Shown piece by piece: positions 1 to 10,717 of a stretch of 21,561 nt of DNA. The notes below the pieces were generated by a model. It made no database searches. It was not told where the DNA came from and saw only the letters and a list, made by a program, of their open reading frames with translations. The first letter of the stretch is position 1, and the number at the start of each line of letters is the position of its first letter. The DNA is from Elysia marginata (Eukaryota > Mollusca > Gastropoda > Plakobranchidae). The stretch spans positions 564,744-586,304 of the forward strand of contig BMAT01000687.1 in NCBI GenBank assembly GCA_019649035.1, read 5' to 3'. The position numbers and the translations under genes were made by a program.

Positions 1-34
1 AAAATCGATCTGTTTTTATGTTTGCTTTGCCTCA

Positions 35-132
35 TTAAACATTTGCTTCCGGAAAATCTTTCCAGACAGCAGCCAATGGATTGTTCCCTCCTACCGTTGA
101 AATAGGTTTTCCGATAACAAGGCCTATTCTTT
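35..132 (-). CDS. Possible terminal coding exon, unrecognised gene running off the left edge
   Basis: On the minus strand, TTTTGTAAATGCAG gives an acceptor at 133-134. It is followed by 31 open codons to TAA at 35-37. The peptide reads IGLVIGKPISTVGG then NNPLAAVWKDFPEANV. About 40 percent of codons begin with G. An in-frame stop lies 6-7 codons upstream of the acceptor, inside what would be intron. No poly(A) signal is visible in the remaining 34 bases; it would lie outside the window. It could instead be a fragment of a repeat, since a GC-rich island of unknown nature is adjacent. Confidence 0.22.
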
Positions 133-161
133 CTGCATTTACAAAAGATATCAATTATACA

Positions 162-210
162 TCGATGGCCGCACACCCCGGCCGAGGCGACCCACGTCGA
201 GAAGATCTTC
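162..210. other. Small GC-rich island
   Basis: About 50 bases of unusually high GC (GGCCGCACACCCCGGCCGAG and the following CGACCCACGTCGAG) sit inside AT-rich sequence. GGCC/GGCC and CG-rich self-complementary pieces suggest a weak fold. It resembles the abrupt base-composition jump at the end of a mobile element, but I see no terminal repeat or duplication to confirm that. Confidence 0.25.
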
Positions 211-547
211 ACAAATAGTTATGTTGTTTAGATTAATCAACGTTTGCTGTTGCCGAGGGCTAATTTCTTGAAAAGAAGGCAACTAAAGTCAAGCTTTTTA
301 TCATAATGACTGGTGATTTCCTGATCTCACCTTTGTTTGATTTCTTTTTTTTTTAATTAAAGTCAATGGGATACGACTGTAAATTTCAATCACATATAAG
401 CTGTCTACTTAGTGGTTTATGGAGCACAGATTTGGTCTAGTGACTGCTGACGTGTAACCATATTTTTTGTTTCTTAAGAATATGCATGTTATGAACTTGC
501 GACAAGAGGTCACTCGATATGTCGAGTTTGATGTCAGTGGCAAGGTG

Positions 548-614
548 GTTATAATCATACTAAAGTCAATTTCCACTGAAAGTCTGCTTCTCTCCATAGC
601 TAATTTCATACCTT
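548..614 (-). repeat. Dispersed repeat, copy A (inverted relative to copy B)
   Basis: Read on the minus strand it starts AAGGTATGAAATTAGC, then TGGAGAGAAG, AGTGGAAAT and TAGTATGATT, matching 1323-1403 in the same order. About a dozen bases present in copy B (around GCCCGAAATGTC) are missing. Similarity stops beyond the TATGATTNNAACC end. No coding content. Confidence 0.6.
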
Positions 615-1322
615 AAAAGCTGTCATTCATCTCAATGTCATGTTAGACTTTATCAAGTCTACAATTTTTAACACAATATGATCTTACTTCCAAATAAAAT
701 AAGCTAAGCACATTGCAAAGCATTTACAGGTAAGCAGATTTTTTTAATAACAAGTTTGTTTATTCCTACCTGATGCTGACTTTTGATGCTAATATTATTT
801 TATTGTAAAATACGTGATACTTACATTGTTCTTTATTAAAAACAAAAATTAAAATTTATCTATTTTTTGCTTGTTGTTGGTTATATAAGAAAAAAAATCT
901 TTATCACAATATAAAGAGTTATATAAAAAGTTTCTACTCGAAAGTTATCTTTCATGCGAAATGAACTTTTGCCACAGCGACCTATCCATTTTTTTTGAGT
1001 TGTGAGAGTAGTGTAGAGGTCCATTATCTATATTCTACATTATTTGAAGAGGATGTTTTCGGCACTTCGTTATCATTATACACACAGTTCTTTTAACTAA
1101 AAACTATTTTTCATCTTCAAATTATGTTCCAAAATTATGTCTTTTTAAAGAGCCAAAGTACAAAAATATTATTGAAGATGTTATTAAAACCCTAAAACCA
1201 TACTGTTCTGCTAACTGAAACTAAGTTTTTCCTGTTTCGTAACTATTATTACATTCGGTTAAAATAGGTATACAAGTATACGAGTGATTAGCGAACGTTA
1301 ATTACCTAATTGAAATATTGTA
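615..1322. other. AT-rich spacer between inverted repeat copies
   Basis: About 700 bases with no credible reading frame. If copies A and B were the terminal repeats of one element this would be its interior, but it encodes nothing recognisable. Confidence 0.5.
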
Positions 1323-1403
1323 AAGGTATGAAATTAGCAGTGGAGAGAAGTAGGCTTTTTAGTGGAAATGCCCGAAATGTCTGCCTTTGGTATGATTCGA
1401 ACC
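1323..1403 (+). repeat. Dispersed repeat, copy B
   Basis: Begins AAGGTATGAAATTAGC and ends TATGATTCGAACC. It aligns with 548-614 in opposite orientation, and its 3' half with 12288-12330. TAGCAGTGGAG resembles a pol III A box, and GATTCGAACC, about 50 bases later, resembles a B box. A tRNA-derived SINE head is therefore possible. The B-box-like core is near-palindromic, so orientation is ambiguous. Confidence 0.6.
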
Positions 1404-2350
1404 TATTACGAATAACGACTTATTTCAGGACATTTTCAATGTTATAATATTATTATATACTCCTTCTTGTAGACTAGGTGTTTGTCGGCGCAAGTTTATG
1501 TCTTCGGCTGAAAGTCCAGATTTTATCGCTAAAACTACATAGAATGTTTACTACTTTATACCATCCCGTCATGCATCAGCACATTCTTTATACTAAGAAC
1601 ATGACAAATAAAAAGTAATGTCTCAGCTTGAAAAGCTTTTTTAATGATAAACAAGGCAAAATCTGTACTTTTTGTGAAAGAATTTTGATGTATTTTATTG
1701 CGCCATACAATCCTTTAAATTTAACATCGACTTTAAAAATCTTGTAATTAGCATTCAGGGGCAGGGAATTGAGAAGCAAAACAGATTAAAAATTTAAGCA
1801 AGTACAACTAAAAGTAACGCCATATATGAGTGCATAAATTTATATTTTTGTGAAGCGTGAAAGAATTAATATTACGAACTCGTTTTTACACCATAGAGGA
1901 GGACACATTTGAAATGAAACCTCTTGCGACAGATTGAAGATAACGTTTTACGATGGAGCCAGATTGAAATGGATCATGCTCAGGATATGTTTCTCGCTTT
2001 CCAAATGAAATGTAATGAATTCTACAGTAGCCCTAATTAAAAATTTGAAAAATGGCCAAGAATGCATCTAAGTATTTCTCGGTGCAAGGCAGCTCATAAT
2101 TTTAACGGTGTAATCAGTTTTTAAAATTGAAACACGAATTCAACTTGCCAGCAGTTTTTACATACTCTGTATTAGTATGTTAAATTTAAACTCAAGTAAG
2201 CAAACCAGTAACTGTTGAATTCTTGCTCATGACCATTTGACTTTGAAAAATACGTTAGGGTTGAATGAGTTTGATTTTTGTTGCAAATAAAAAACAATAA
2301 TACAAAGTCAAACCTTTTGAAAGCATATTATGGAAATAAAAGTGAAGTAA
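1404..2350. other. AT-rich non-coding stretch
   Basis: Only a short AT-rich minus-strand frame (1588-1779) of random composition. No splice-flanked exon, hairpin or simple repeat stands out. Confidence 0.5.
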
Positions 2351-2570
2351 AAAAATATGTGCACTGGATGTGCCTCGAACCTCAGTAGATATTGGTCTTG
2401 CCATGTCTTTTGTGAAGCAAATGGCTTTTTGGACACTTTGAAACCAAACCCAGGCCTAATCAATAAAAAGACTTTAGGTGCTTTAATGTTCCCATTCCCG
2501 CTGTTTGATGGGGGTCGATCGAGTAAAGCTCCCGTTGACACCATATATACTATGATAACGTTAGTGTGAT
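2350..2570. other. Less AT-rich patch open on both strands; possible old repeat or exon
   Basis: A plus-strand frame (2357-2569, 70 codons from ATG, Cys-containing start CTGCASNLSRYWSCHVFC) and a minus-strand frame (within 2308-2655) are both open. Both have about a quarter of codons starting with G, so the strand cannot be chosen. Neither peptide is recognised. The plus-strand TGCCTCGAACCTC resembles a pol III B box on the minus strand (GGTTCGAGGCA), followed by a T-run, but no A box is properly spaced. A mobile-element remnant is as likely as an exon. Confidence 0.2.
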
Positions 2571-5060
2571 AGTATACATGTCTTGCAGTTAGACGGCTTA
2601 GATTGTGGTAAAGATTATATTCATGAAAAAAAAAGTGTAATGGTTTTTGAACCATTTTTTCAAATTATTGTACATCAATATGGACATGCGGCTAAAATAA
2701 ACCGGCGCATAAACTATTGCCGTGAATTTTGCCTACATTATAGCACCAATCGAAGGATAAAAATACCACAAGCAACACTACGAATATAAATAACAAACAC
2801 TCATCTCTAATTAGGTACTCGTCATTGTTTAAAAGCTGTTCTTTTAAAAATTTTGGAATATAGTTACACTAATGCTAACCTCAAGTTTTTAAATCTTTTA
2901 GGAGTCCTATTCTACTGATTAGAGACAGGTCATGTTTCAATAACTTCTAATAATGTATTTTGACAGTTTGTTACTACATTCTAGCAATAACGTGATTCAT
3001 CGTTCAAAACATATTAGGTTTTCAAATATAAACTCTATGAGAGGCCTCGAAGATCTGAACGTGTGCATTAGCGTAGCGGACCGCCCGTGTGTTTGTTAAC
3101 CATATATTATGTAAAGACATAGTTTTCTTAAACTTAACAAAGAAATTTTTTTTTCATATCTTCAGGGTTATACTAATCATGAAATTGGTCTTTTTGGAAT
3201 ACATTAACATTTTGGTTGAACATTGTCCACAGGTTAGTAATAAATGAGGTATAGATTTAATGCATTTGGGAACAGGGGCAGAACCTTGTGTGTCTACGGA
3301 CTAGGGTTAATTGCGAATTTTACTTTAGTAGTAGCGCAGAAGATCGAAAATAAAAATAAAATAAAACAGATAAAACAAACCTAAAATCAAATTAAATCAA
3401 AACATGAGGCGAAGATAGAAAACATACAGACATCCTTAATAATTTAAAAAGAGACAACACAAAAAATAGAGCGTGATAAAAAGCAATTCGTTACACTTTC
3501 GAGGCAATTTGCGTGTCTCCTAAAGACGGCGCCTAAACTTTTGGACTATCAAAGTGGTGTCGACCTCGTTAATTCCATATTGAGACTTAGTGACTTCATG
3601 TAATGGGTGTGTGATAATAGCAATATTAAGGATTCCATTATTATGTGACAGTCAAGTAAACCCTGATCTACCTTGACATTCTAACAAATGAAGCAATAGC
3701 TCTTCCCGCGACCACCTTGAAGAATTGAAGCTCTAACATCAATATTGACAACTTGGCTTTATGCTATGGCTATAAGGCTTGCTTGGAGTTGGTCATACCT
3801 GGGCAGTTTCGGACACGTACCGACTTTTGAAGCTGTTACATAAAAATACTCGTACGTACCTTTTTTAACAAGAGCACAGCGCAAGAATGGGTTGTAAGAT
3901 TATAATACCACATGTTAAAGTAACAGAAAAGTTGTGTACACCGACGCAACCAAATTTGTTCTGTGAGATTTGTTGCAAAAATTGTTTTCACGTTTTTCAT
4001 CCTAATATCTCAAATTTCTATTTTTTCCACCTTTATAACTATTCAAGAAGATCATGCAAAACACGCAATACTTGTTAAGATTTGATGTAGCGTCTGCCCG
4101 GGGAGATGAGCAAGGAAACCCTTCTGATACTAATCTTGAGTAGTTTTGCAAAAGAGCAAAAATGGACTCTGTAATACTTTAAATAATTGAATGAAAAGCT
4201 CCATATTTTGAAATAAAAAACCTACTTAATACTAAGATGTAAAACATATATATTTAAAAACTATTTTAACAATAATCAAAAAATTAATAAAAGTATGACA
4301 ATAACAGTAATGAACGTTTCAAGCAAAGTATTATAAATTGAAGTGCCCCCCACCGAAGACAAAATCAATGTCTATTATTTCATTTCGTTCAAAGTTATCT
4401 ATGTCCTCTACAAATTAAAACAAAGTTAACAAAAATTTTTGTCGTCACTGCACTTTGAATAATCCTTAAATTCATTTCCTCACACTTTTTAACAGATCGT
4501 TAAAAGTTCACCATTTGCAAGTTTTCTTTTCAATATAAAAAGCGATTCTCACAGCTGACGTAATGCCTACATAAAAAATCTAAAGGTTTTAAGAGTGCAC
4601 TTGCAGCACTTCAAAGTGCGGTTTGTCCCAACCCAACAATTAGCGACGAAATGGGGATCTTTCAAGTGAGAGCTTTTGTAGACACAAGGCTAGTGCTCTA
4701 AAGACTGGTTCAAGCATACTCCGTCAAAAAAATAATCAGTGCAACTCTCGTTCTTCTATGGACTTAAGGAATCACTTAAAACAATAAGTTGCATTTACGG
4801 TTGAAGTATTTTATTGTTCAATTTTTTTCCCAAAAGATTACATATTTTTAATACACAATACTCAAGCCTTTTACAAATCTTCCACCGGTGCAAACTAAAG
4901 CATACTTTCCCAAAATGATAACGCTAAGTTAAGCTTATTGGCAAAATTTGGTAATTTCTATGAATATATAATTCTAGCTTACAATCATTGAAGAAGTGAC
5001 AGGTGCACAATATTATTTTATTTACGCAGTTCTCACCTCCTGAAATTAGCGAATTGGAAA
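2571..5060. other. Long AT-rich intergenic or intronic stretch
   Basis: Scattered short patches of higher GC (about 3045-3105, 3500-3565, 3770-3830, 4590-4720) lack consistent open frames with splice sites. The ORFs at 2583-2789 and 3887-4078 have random-looking composition. A short palindrome (GCACTT CA AAGTGC, 4606-4619) is the only local structure I noted. Confidence 0.45.
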
Positions 5061-5080
5061 CGCATTTTCTGGACCTGAAC

Positions 5081-5086
5081 TTTATT
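5081..5086 (-). terminator. Poly(A) signal AATAAA for the 5215-5424 exon
   Basis: AATAAA on the minus strand lies about 130 bases downstream of the TAA at 5215-5217, and the transcript sequence between them is moderately GC-rich. Isolated AATAAA motifs are common in AT-rich DNA, so its weight comes only from its position after the candidate exon. Confidence 0.3.
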
Positions 5087-5214
5087 GATTGCTCATGTTG
5101 CCCTTAACGCACCCCAGCCTTTTGTAATACCGATTTCCTCTTCGGTTATTTAACTCTGAAAGAAATCAGGTCTCCCATGATTAACCAGCAATTAGGATCC
5201 AGTTCACCCACAGC

Positions 5215-5424
5215 TTAATTGGACCCCTTAGAACGGGCACTTAACACAGCAGCGAAACGGTCGGCCGCTGATAGGTGAGAACCTGAACCGATCAACTGAT
5301 ACGCCGACCTATCCGGCTGGTAATACATATTGACGGAACGTTCTAAAATATCCTGATCACTTTGAAAATGTTCAAAGATTTGAGCAATCACGCACTGCAG
5401 GGCGTAAGCAATTTCCTTGGAAAT
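5215..5424 (-). CDS. Probable terminal coding exon of an unrecognised minus-strand gene
   Basis: On the minus strand a frame is open for 69 codons and stops at TAA (5215-5217). Peptide pieces are EIAYALQCVIAQIFEHF, QDILERSVNMYYQPDR and HLSAADRFAAVLSARSK. By my count about a third of codons begin with G, few have G in second position, and T is common third: a coding-like pattern. The patch is noticeably GC-richer than its flanks. A possible acceptor is TTCTAG just before 5424, or CCAAG before 5415; both give phase 0. AATAAA follows on the minus strand (5081-5086), giving a 3' UTR of about 150 nt. I do not recognise the family. The pyrimidine tract is weak and no adjoining upstream exon is certain. 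Confidence 0.4.
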   Translation of the reverse strand: MSKEIAYALQCVIAQIFEHFQSDQDILERSVNMYYQPDRSAYQLIGSGSHLSAADRFAAVLSARSKGSN

Positions 5425-6220
5425 CTAGAATTCTATTCGCTTTGAGATAAGCAACATAACAAGCACCGGGTCTTTATTTTCTATTACGTAATTTCACGCG
5501 TTCTAACTTCCCGCAAAAATCTTATAAGACGAACTGAGTACTGGATTCTGAATCATGGACCTTAGTTGTTTAAATATCGCACGGTGTAATACCATTTGCG
5601 ACAACGGTGTTCATACCTTTAAAGAATATGACCAGAGCGGAAATATGAAAAAACCAAGGTCTCTTTTGCTTTTCAAAAACTGAATGTCTAAATGCCCTTG
5701 TAAAATACTAAAAAATACCTCCATGAAGAGCTTAGAAAACATAAACTGAAATATTTTAACCCCCAAAATGTTAAAATAACTTAACAACAATAAAGGAACA
5801 AACAAAAAGGATACTATCAAGTTTTCCATCGTTTAGGAGGCAAACAATTCAATTTAAGGGCAAATCGTATGACAGTCCATAAGAGACTTTCTATTTCTCA
5901 TTGTTTTAGTTCTATTTCTTAATCGGTGTGAAAATATGTTGAATATTTTGAGGTTATCATCTAAATTTAAACATAAATTATATCAATAACACTGCTTCAC
6001 ATAAGGGCAGGATTTATTTACGATATCTGTCATTACACCCTTTTATCTTTAACACAGTTTGCAATGTGCTGTTGATAAATTTCCCCTATTTCTCACTATT
6101 TGCTGCTTTCGACCAATCTTCTTTCAAAGAAAACTAAAAACTGCTAAATTGGCCCAAGAAAACTAAACAAACAAAACAACAACAACAAAAAAACCAGTAA
6201 ATATCTTAAGAACATTTTCC
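5425..6220. other. AT-rich stretch upstream (minus strand) of the 5215-5424 exon
   Basis: If the minus-strand gene is real, this would be intron. The minus frame at 5611-5829 is Phe/Leu-rich from AT composition. A few short open pieces exist near 5840-5910, without convincing splice flanks. No preceding exon is identified. Confidence 0.35.
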
Positions 6221-6241
6221 AATTTTTTAAAAAGAGTTCAA

Positions 6242-6389
6242 CTTGACGAAATTGTGCCTGACAGATCAGCGAACATTGTAGGCAATATTGACTGCAATGT
6301 ATTGATGTTCGCTGAATTAAATGTTTTTTCTGTAACGACATCCCTCTGTCCATCACAATACGGAACCGTGCAGCATGGCGTGGTGGAAG
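6242..6389 (+). CDS. Possible internal coding exon, unrecognised
   Basis: A plus-strand frame is open from about 6167 to a TGA at 6410. Its GC-richer part reads LDEIVPDRSANIVGN, IDCNVLMFAELN and GTVQHGVVE, with about 39 percent of codons starting with G. A donor GAAG/GTGTGT lies at 6389; the acceptor is poor. The end phase (one base over) would match the exon at 14676, but one in three exons would. A minus-strand frame over the same bases is also open for about 60 codons with weaker codon pattern. Confidence 0.2.
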
Positions 6390-6412
6390 GTGTGTGTAGA
6401 GGGACGGGCTGA

Positions 6413-7190
6413 TTATAGATTATTCATGTAAGGTATCTGCACCTCTTCGCACTCCTTCTATAAACTGTAACCATGTGAATATCTAGGCACACAAAAACTT
6501 CTGGGAATTTCACGCGCACTCTATGAAGCATCGGAAAAAAGGCGCACAAAGAATAAACTTAGCTTCTGTGTAACCTATCTGCCGATCAAACCGGTTTTAG
6601 CCAGGCGGGTTTGTGTGAATATTAAGTTGTGTTCTAACTCTTGAGTTGCGGGTCGTTGTGGTCTTATTGGTTGGAAAATCTGGCGGTTAAAAGGTTTCGC
6701 TAGTTAGGGAATTAGTTTATAATTATCTGTCCGAAACAGTTAGTGCTGCGGTACGATTCGTACATGTAAAAATAAAAAGGCATATCCATAATCAAAGGGC
6801 TTGGGCACATGTGGTCATATAAGGCAATCAGCCAACCCCAGTCCCCTTACAAAAAAGAGAATACGACTCTAAATGTAAGCACTTTACATAATTATCTCTT
6901 CATACGACTAATTCTATCATGTCTGTTACGGACGTGATTTTAAAGATATAGGTAGATAAATTGTAAAAAGCCTGTACTTGTTACTCTAATTAAAAGAATT
7001 TTACAGTGGTTTAAAACCATTAAGACAACCCATTTTTTACGTTTGGCGGAATTTGAATCGGTTTTATGTAGGAGATACCAAAAAATTGCTTCAATGCTGG
7101 GCATTTTCGAGAATAGATCAAACTTCATTAATAATTTTGATTGCATTATTTACAATGATAATGCTTGTAAGAATAATACTAACGAAATCA
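6413..7190. other. Non-coding stretch
   Basis: A mildly GC-richer part (6490-6680) has only frames shorter than 30 codons. The minus frame at 6940-7146 looks random. No RNA gene or structured repeat seen. Confidence 0.45.
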
Positions 7191-7234
7191 ATAATAATAA
7201 TAATATTAATAATAATAATAATAATAATAATAAT
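7191..7234. repeat. (AAT)n microsatellite
   Basis: 44 bases of AAT/ATA/TAA repeat, interrupted once near 7205-7207 (TATTAAT). It creates poly-Asn and poly-Ile open frames on both strands (7043-7315), which are artefacts of the repeat. Likely length-polymorphic. Confidence 0.95.
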
Positions 7235-7411
7235 GGTATTCTTTTTTTGGTCCACCAGAAACTCGTTTTTAAAGACTTGATACATGTCACAGTTATCCTG
7301 TAGAGATAGAAACAATAAAACTTATAAAAATAAACAATACATCTATCATTATACCAAGGAAGTTAAAAAACTTAACAATGGAGCACTGAAATTGAGGATG
7401 CTGCCAAATGA

Positions 7412-7500
7412 TTTATCTTTTTTTCTTTCTTTTCCTCTTCTCGTTCCCTCTTTTTTCAATATGCTCCTTTCAGCTTGTTTTTTTTTCCTTTATCTTTCTC
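7412..7500 (+). repeat. Pyrimidine-rich tract
   Basis: About 90 bases almost entirely T and C on the plus strand, with a few purines. It inflates the open frame at 7284-7610, whose Phe/Leu/Ser-rich peptide is low-complexity rather than a gene. Could be a degraded repeat tail. Confidence 0.6.
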
Positions 7501-7979
7501 AATCTGGTTTACAACCATTGTCTATCTACATTTTTTTCTATCTGCACATTAGTATCGGTACACTCCATGCAGTTCTGATTGTCACAGACCTTTGGTGTAA
7601 AACACGCTGATTAGGCCTCTAAATATCAGATTTAATTAAACTTCTAAAGTTGTTCATTTTAAAGTTAGTAGATGAATAGAAGTAATATAATTGTGAAAAA
7701 GAAGACACTTCTGCCATAATATAAAACATAGTTATTTACACTATGGGCAATTATGTATGTTCAGCTGGTTCTATTAAAGAGAACGACATTGTATATATAT
7801 CATTTGACTATGTTTACATAGTATCGTAAAATAAGAACGTTTAGCAAGCTTTTTCCACAAAGACTAGTTTGGCCATGCTATGGAAACAGACTTAGGCGAT
7901 TTTCATAACTTATAATCATGACTACGTCGAGTATAGTGTTTTACCTTTATGAGCACGTTGTGTAGTTTACAACTAACTG

Positions 7980-8284
7980 ATCATTGCTAAACTGGTAGCT
8001 CCAGGTTTTGCCTTGTCGCTGTTGGCAGCCGTAAGGACATACGTCAATATTGATTGTCCAAGCTTCTAGTGATGACCACTACAGAAAGGTGTCAGGCCCG
8101 GAGTGGATTCACTAGCCTTGGTCGCAGTAACCAGCCCAAACAAAGCGAAAATCTTTTTGTCGGGGGAGTATGAAAACACTGGGGCGTGGGTCAACCGAGC
8201 AAGAGCAAACGTCTAACGTCAGTTGCAGTCACAGTAGGAGCGTGTCCTTAGTAAAGAGAGTAAATATTGACCCTCTGTACTTAC
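7980..8284. other. GC-richer patch without a settled gene
   Basis: GC rises for about 300 bases. A plus frame (LVAPGFALSLLAAVRTYV, ending at 8069) contains GCC/GTAAGG, and a minus consensus donor lies at the right edge. Frames are short and no family is recognised. A decayed mobile element or conserved non-coding block is possible. Confidence 0.25.
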
Positions 8285-8379
8285 CTGACCTTGGTCGTGT
8301 ATGCGCTCTTAAAATATCTTGTTCTCGTCACATTGTGAAAGTTTAAAATAAGTGCTGAGATATTGCCGCTTGTCAGCGC
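8285..8379 (-). CDS. Possible internal exon with a perfect donor, unrecognised
   Basis: On the minus strand GGTCAG/GTAAGT (donor at plus 8279-8284) is a full consensus 5' splice site. Upstream, a frame is open back through AATATACAG, a possible acceptor, giving 95 nt with peptide ALTSGNISALILNF then NVTRTRYFKSAYTTKV. The acceptor lacks a pyrimidine tract. The segment might equally be a leader or non-coding RNA exon. Its exit phase does not join 5215-5424 directly, so intermediate exons would be required. Confidence 0.22.
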
Positions 8380-8399
8380 CTGTATATTATTGTGTAGTT

Positions 8400-10327
8400 A
8401 AACAAACCAATATTGTACAAGTGTGTTAAAGCAACTAATCTCGATAAACTGAGAAAACTTTTCCTTATCGCGGTTAGAGTTTTTCTTATTTATGCATAGC
8501 AAGACTGAGATTTTACGACTGTCAGATTTGTCCACCTTCAGTTAATCATTTCTTTTGGCTTTTAAAGGCGGAGTTTGTTTCTGTTTTATATAAACCTTTC
8601 TTTTCATAGGGCTAATTTTAATTGTTTCACAAACTTAAGTCCAGGTGCGTCAGCTGGGAACTCGAACTAGAACACTGGCAAGATCTTAGATAGCTCCTGA
8701 AATCTGAATGAGATGTGGAAAAAAAACCCTACAAAGAACATTTTCAATGCCAATCCAAGCCAAAATTTTGACCACGATTTTCCATAAGAAAAATCCGCCA
8801 GTTTATTGAGTTCTGCATTATCACATAAAGAAAGAAAGAAATAATAATACCTTTTAACTATAACGCTCATTTCAAATACCCAATATGTATTAATAGCTTG
8901 AAACAAGATCTTCTTTATATAGGAATGGGCAACAGTATGTAAAAAAAAATAACCAGGCCTATTGCCATTGACATTTCACAAACAATAAAATGAGCTGTTT
9001 TTTTTCTAATCTAAGAATATCGGTAGTAATAAAACCATCCCTGAACGCCTAAATTTGAAAATTAATTTATATCTTTACAATAGTATAACATGTGTTTTGA
9101 ATTTCGTATCAACTTTAAATGCATTAGTTAACCCCAATAAAATAAATTGTCCGGTTTTTGAAAGGTCTAATTCTGCCCGCAGAAAATTAAGAAAATGTTG
9201 GTCAAACCCAATCACTCAAAACAGGACATCAAAGTGTTCCTCGTATCACCGTTAAAATTAAGATAAAATAAAAAGACATGATTACCTCATAGTAATCGCC
9301 TTATAGACAACCAGACAACCAGCCAACTTGAGTTAATGTAAACATTTTCTAAAAAGTTAAGCGGTTATTAAAAATTGGGAATATTTTGTGCTCCTGGGCG
9401 CCAGCTAGTCTAGTCTCAACTCTTGAAGATTCTGCTGTACAACTAATGTTTGAACGACTTTGTTCTAAAAAAGTTTTATAAAAGTCACAAGACGTATGTT
9501 ATCTTCATTGCTGTATGTCACAGTGCCCCCTCTTTTTAACAAAATACATACAGCCAATTATATTTTTTACAATAACAAAGAGTGAATTATTATGAATATC
9601 TTATTTTCGAGTGACGATACCAAGCCTTTTAAGTAGACAGAAGACATGGTTTTAAATGCTTCATAAAAGTTGTCTAGGAACAATCAAACGCCAAAGCTGT
9701 AACAGAGCGTGAGGTTCAGTGAAGAAGTCAACAAAGAGGAGAAGTGTTTCTTTGAATTAACCCCTACTGGTTTAAGAACTGACGAGAGGCCATTCAATCT
9801 TTCGGTGTGCTTTTATTTGAATTGCATGAAAAGCCTAAATTATTGTTCACGTTTTTTAAAAAATATGTAATAGACACAAAATATAAAATCAAGACCATTA
9901 TTAAAAACTATTTTGTTTTCTTAAGGAATTTATTCTAGCTTTGTTTGGTTCAAATTCGTATTAAAAATTTTTCAAGAGACACGTTTTAACAAAGGACATC
10001 TTTTAATTTACACACTGGACTGTATTTATTATCTTTCTTTCTCTCGATCATATTTGTATGAGAGTAAGAAAGGTAATCACATGCCTTAGTTATGAGTGGA
10101 GGAGGATAAAAAATAAAGTCTTTGTTAGTGTGTGACTTTATTATGGCAACTGTCAAATCAATCAAAGACACGAACCTCCCATTTTGTCACCCGTCGCTGA
10201 TTGCCTTTGATTAGCGGGGACCTTTGTCTCAGCCTGCTCAACATCAGAGTAACTCAACCGTGTACTTTTTTCAATAGTCAACTGATGCGTTTGTATATCG
10301 ATCATACATTTCTCACTGCTTTTGTCT

Positions 10328-10330
<3 letters not shown>
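8400..10330. other. AT-rich non-coding stretch
   Basis: Short AAAG units at 8826-8841 and several A/T runs. Open frames at 8667-8906, 9055-9255 and 9986-10171 have random composition with few G-starting codons. The part after about 10180 becomes less AT-rich toward the candidate promoter. Confidence 0.5.

Positions 10331-10332
<2 letters not shown>

Positions 10333-10372
<40 letters not shown>
10333..10372. repeat. (CT)20 microsatellite
   Basis: Forty bases of uninterrupted CT on the plus strand (GA on the minus), flanked by CTCC and TTATC. It encodes a spurious Ser/Leu run. It lies about 350 bp upstream of the TATA-like box at 10718; long CT/GA runs near promoters can keep chromatin open in animals, but no function is shown here. 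Confidence 0.95.
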
Positions 10373-10375
<3 letters not shown>

Positions 10376-10717
10376 CTTTTCCCCCACTGACTTTAAGATG
10401 AAGTAGGCGCACCATGTCGAGTCTCTGCTGGTTTTACTTTGGTCACGAAACGAGTGACGTACTACACGGGCTCTGATGAGAAAAACTATTCAAAGTTGAC
10501 TTTCTTTCCTTTTGAGCTCAAACCACGCTGACTTTTTGTCATGCTTCACGAAACATTGGTCCTACCTCAAGCATGTATCATTAACGTCTCCGTTTTCTAC
10601 GGAAGATAGAAATAATATTTTCATAGATTCTTGGTAGATTGTATCATCCACGCCTTCATCACTTTTTGGACCTTGAAACCGTCAGCGACAGAAATGCCTC
10701 GCTTCATTTGAACTGTG

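Noticed and set aside
3799-3832. 34-base minus-strand mini-exon between GTAACAG and CAG/GTATGA
   Set aside because: Splice sites look fair, but 34 bases cannot show coding character and no neighbouring exon supports it.
7043-7315. Open frames with poly-Asn or poly-Ile on both strands
   Set aside because: Produced by the (AAT)n repeat; composition outside the repeat is random.
7284-7610. 108-codon plus-strand open frame
   Set aside because: Its length comes from a pyrimidine-rich tract giving Phe/Leu/Ser runs; no coding-like codon pattern or start context.
10413-10475. Short ORF starting ATGTCGAGTC, 20 codons
   Set aside because: Acceptable ATG context, but too short and not linked by splicing or similarity to anything.
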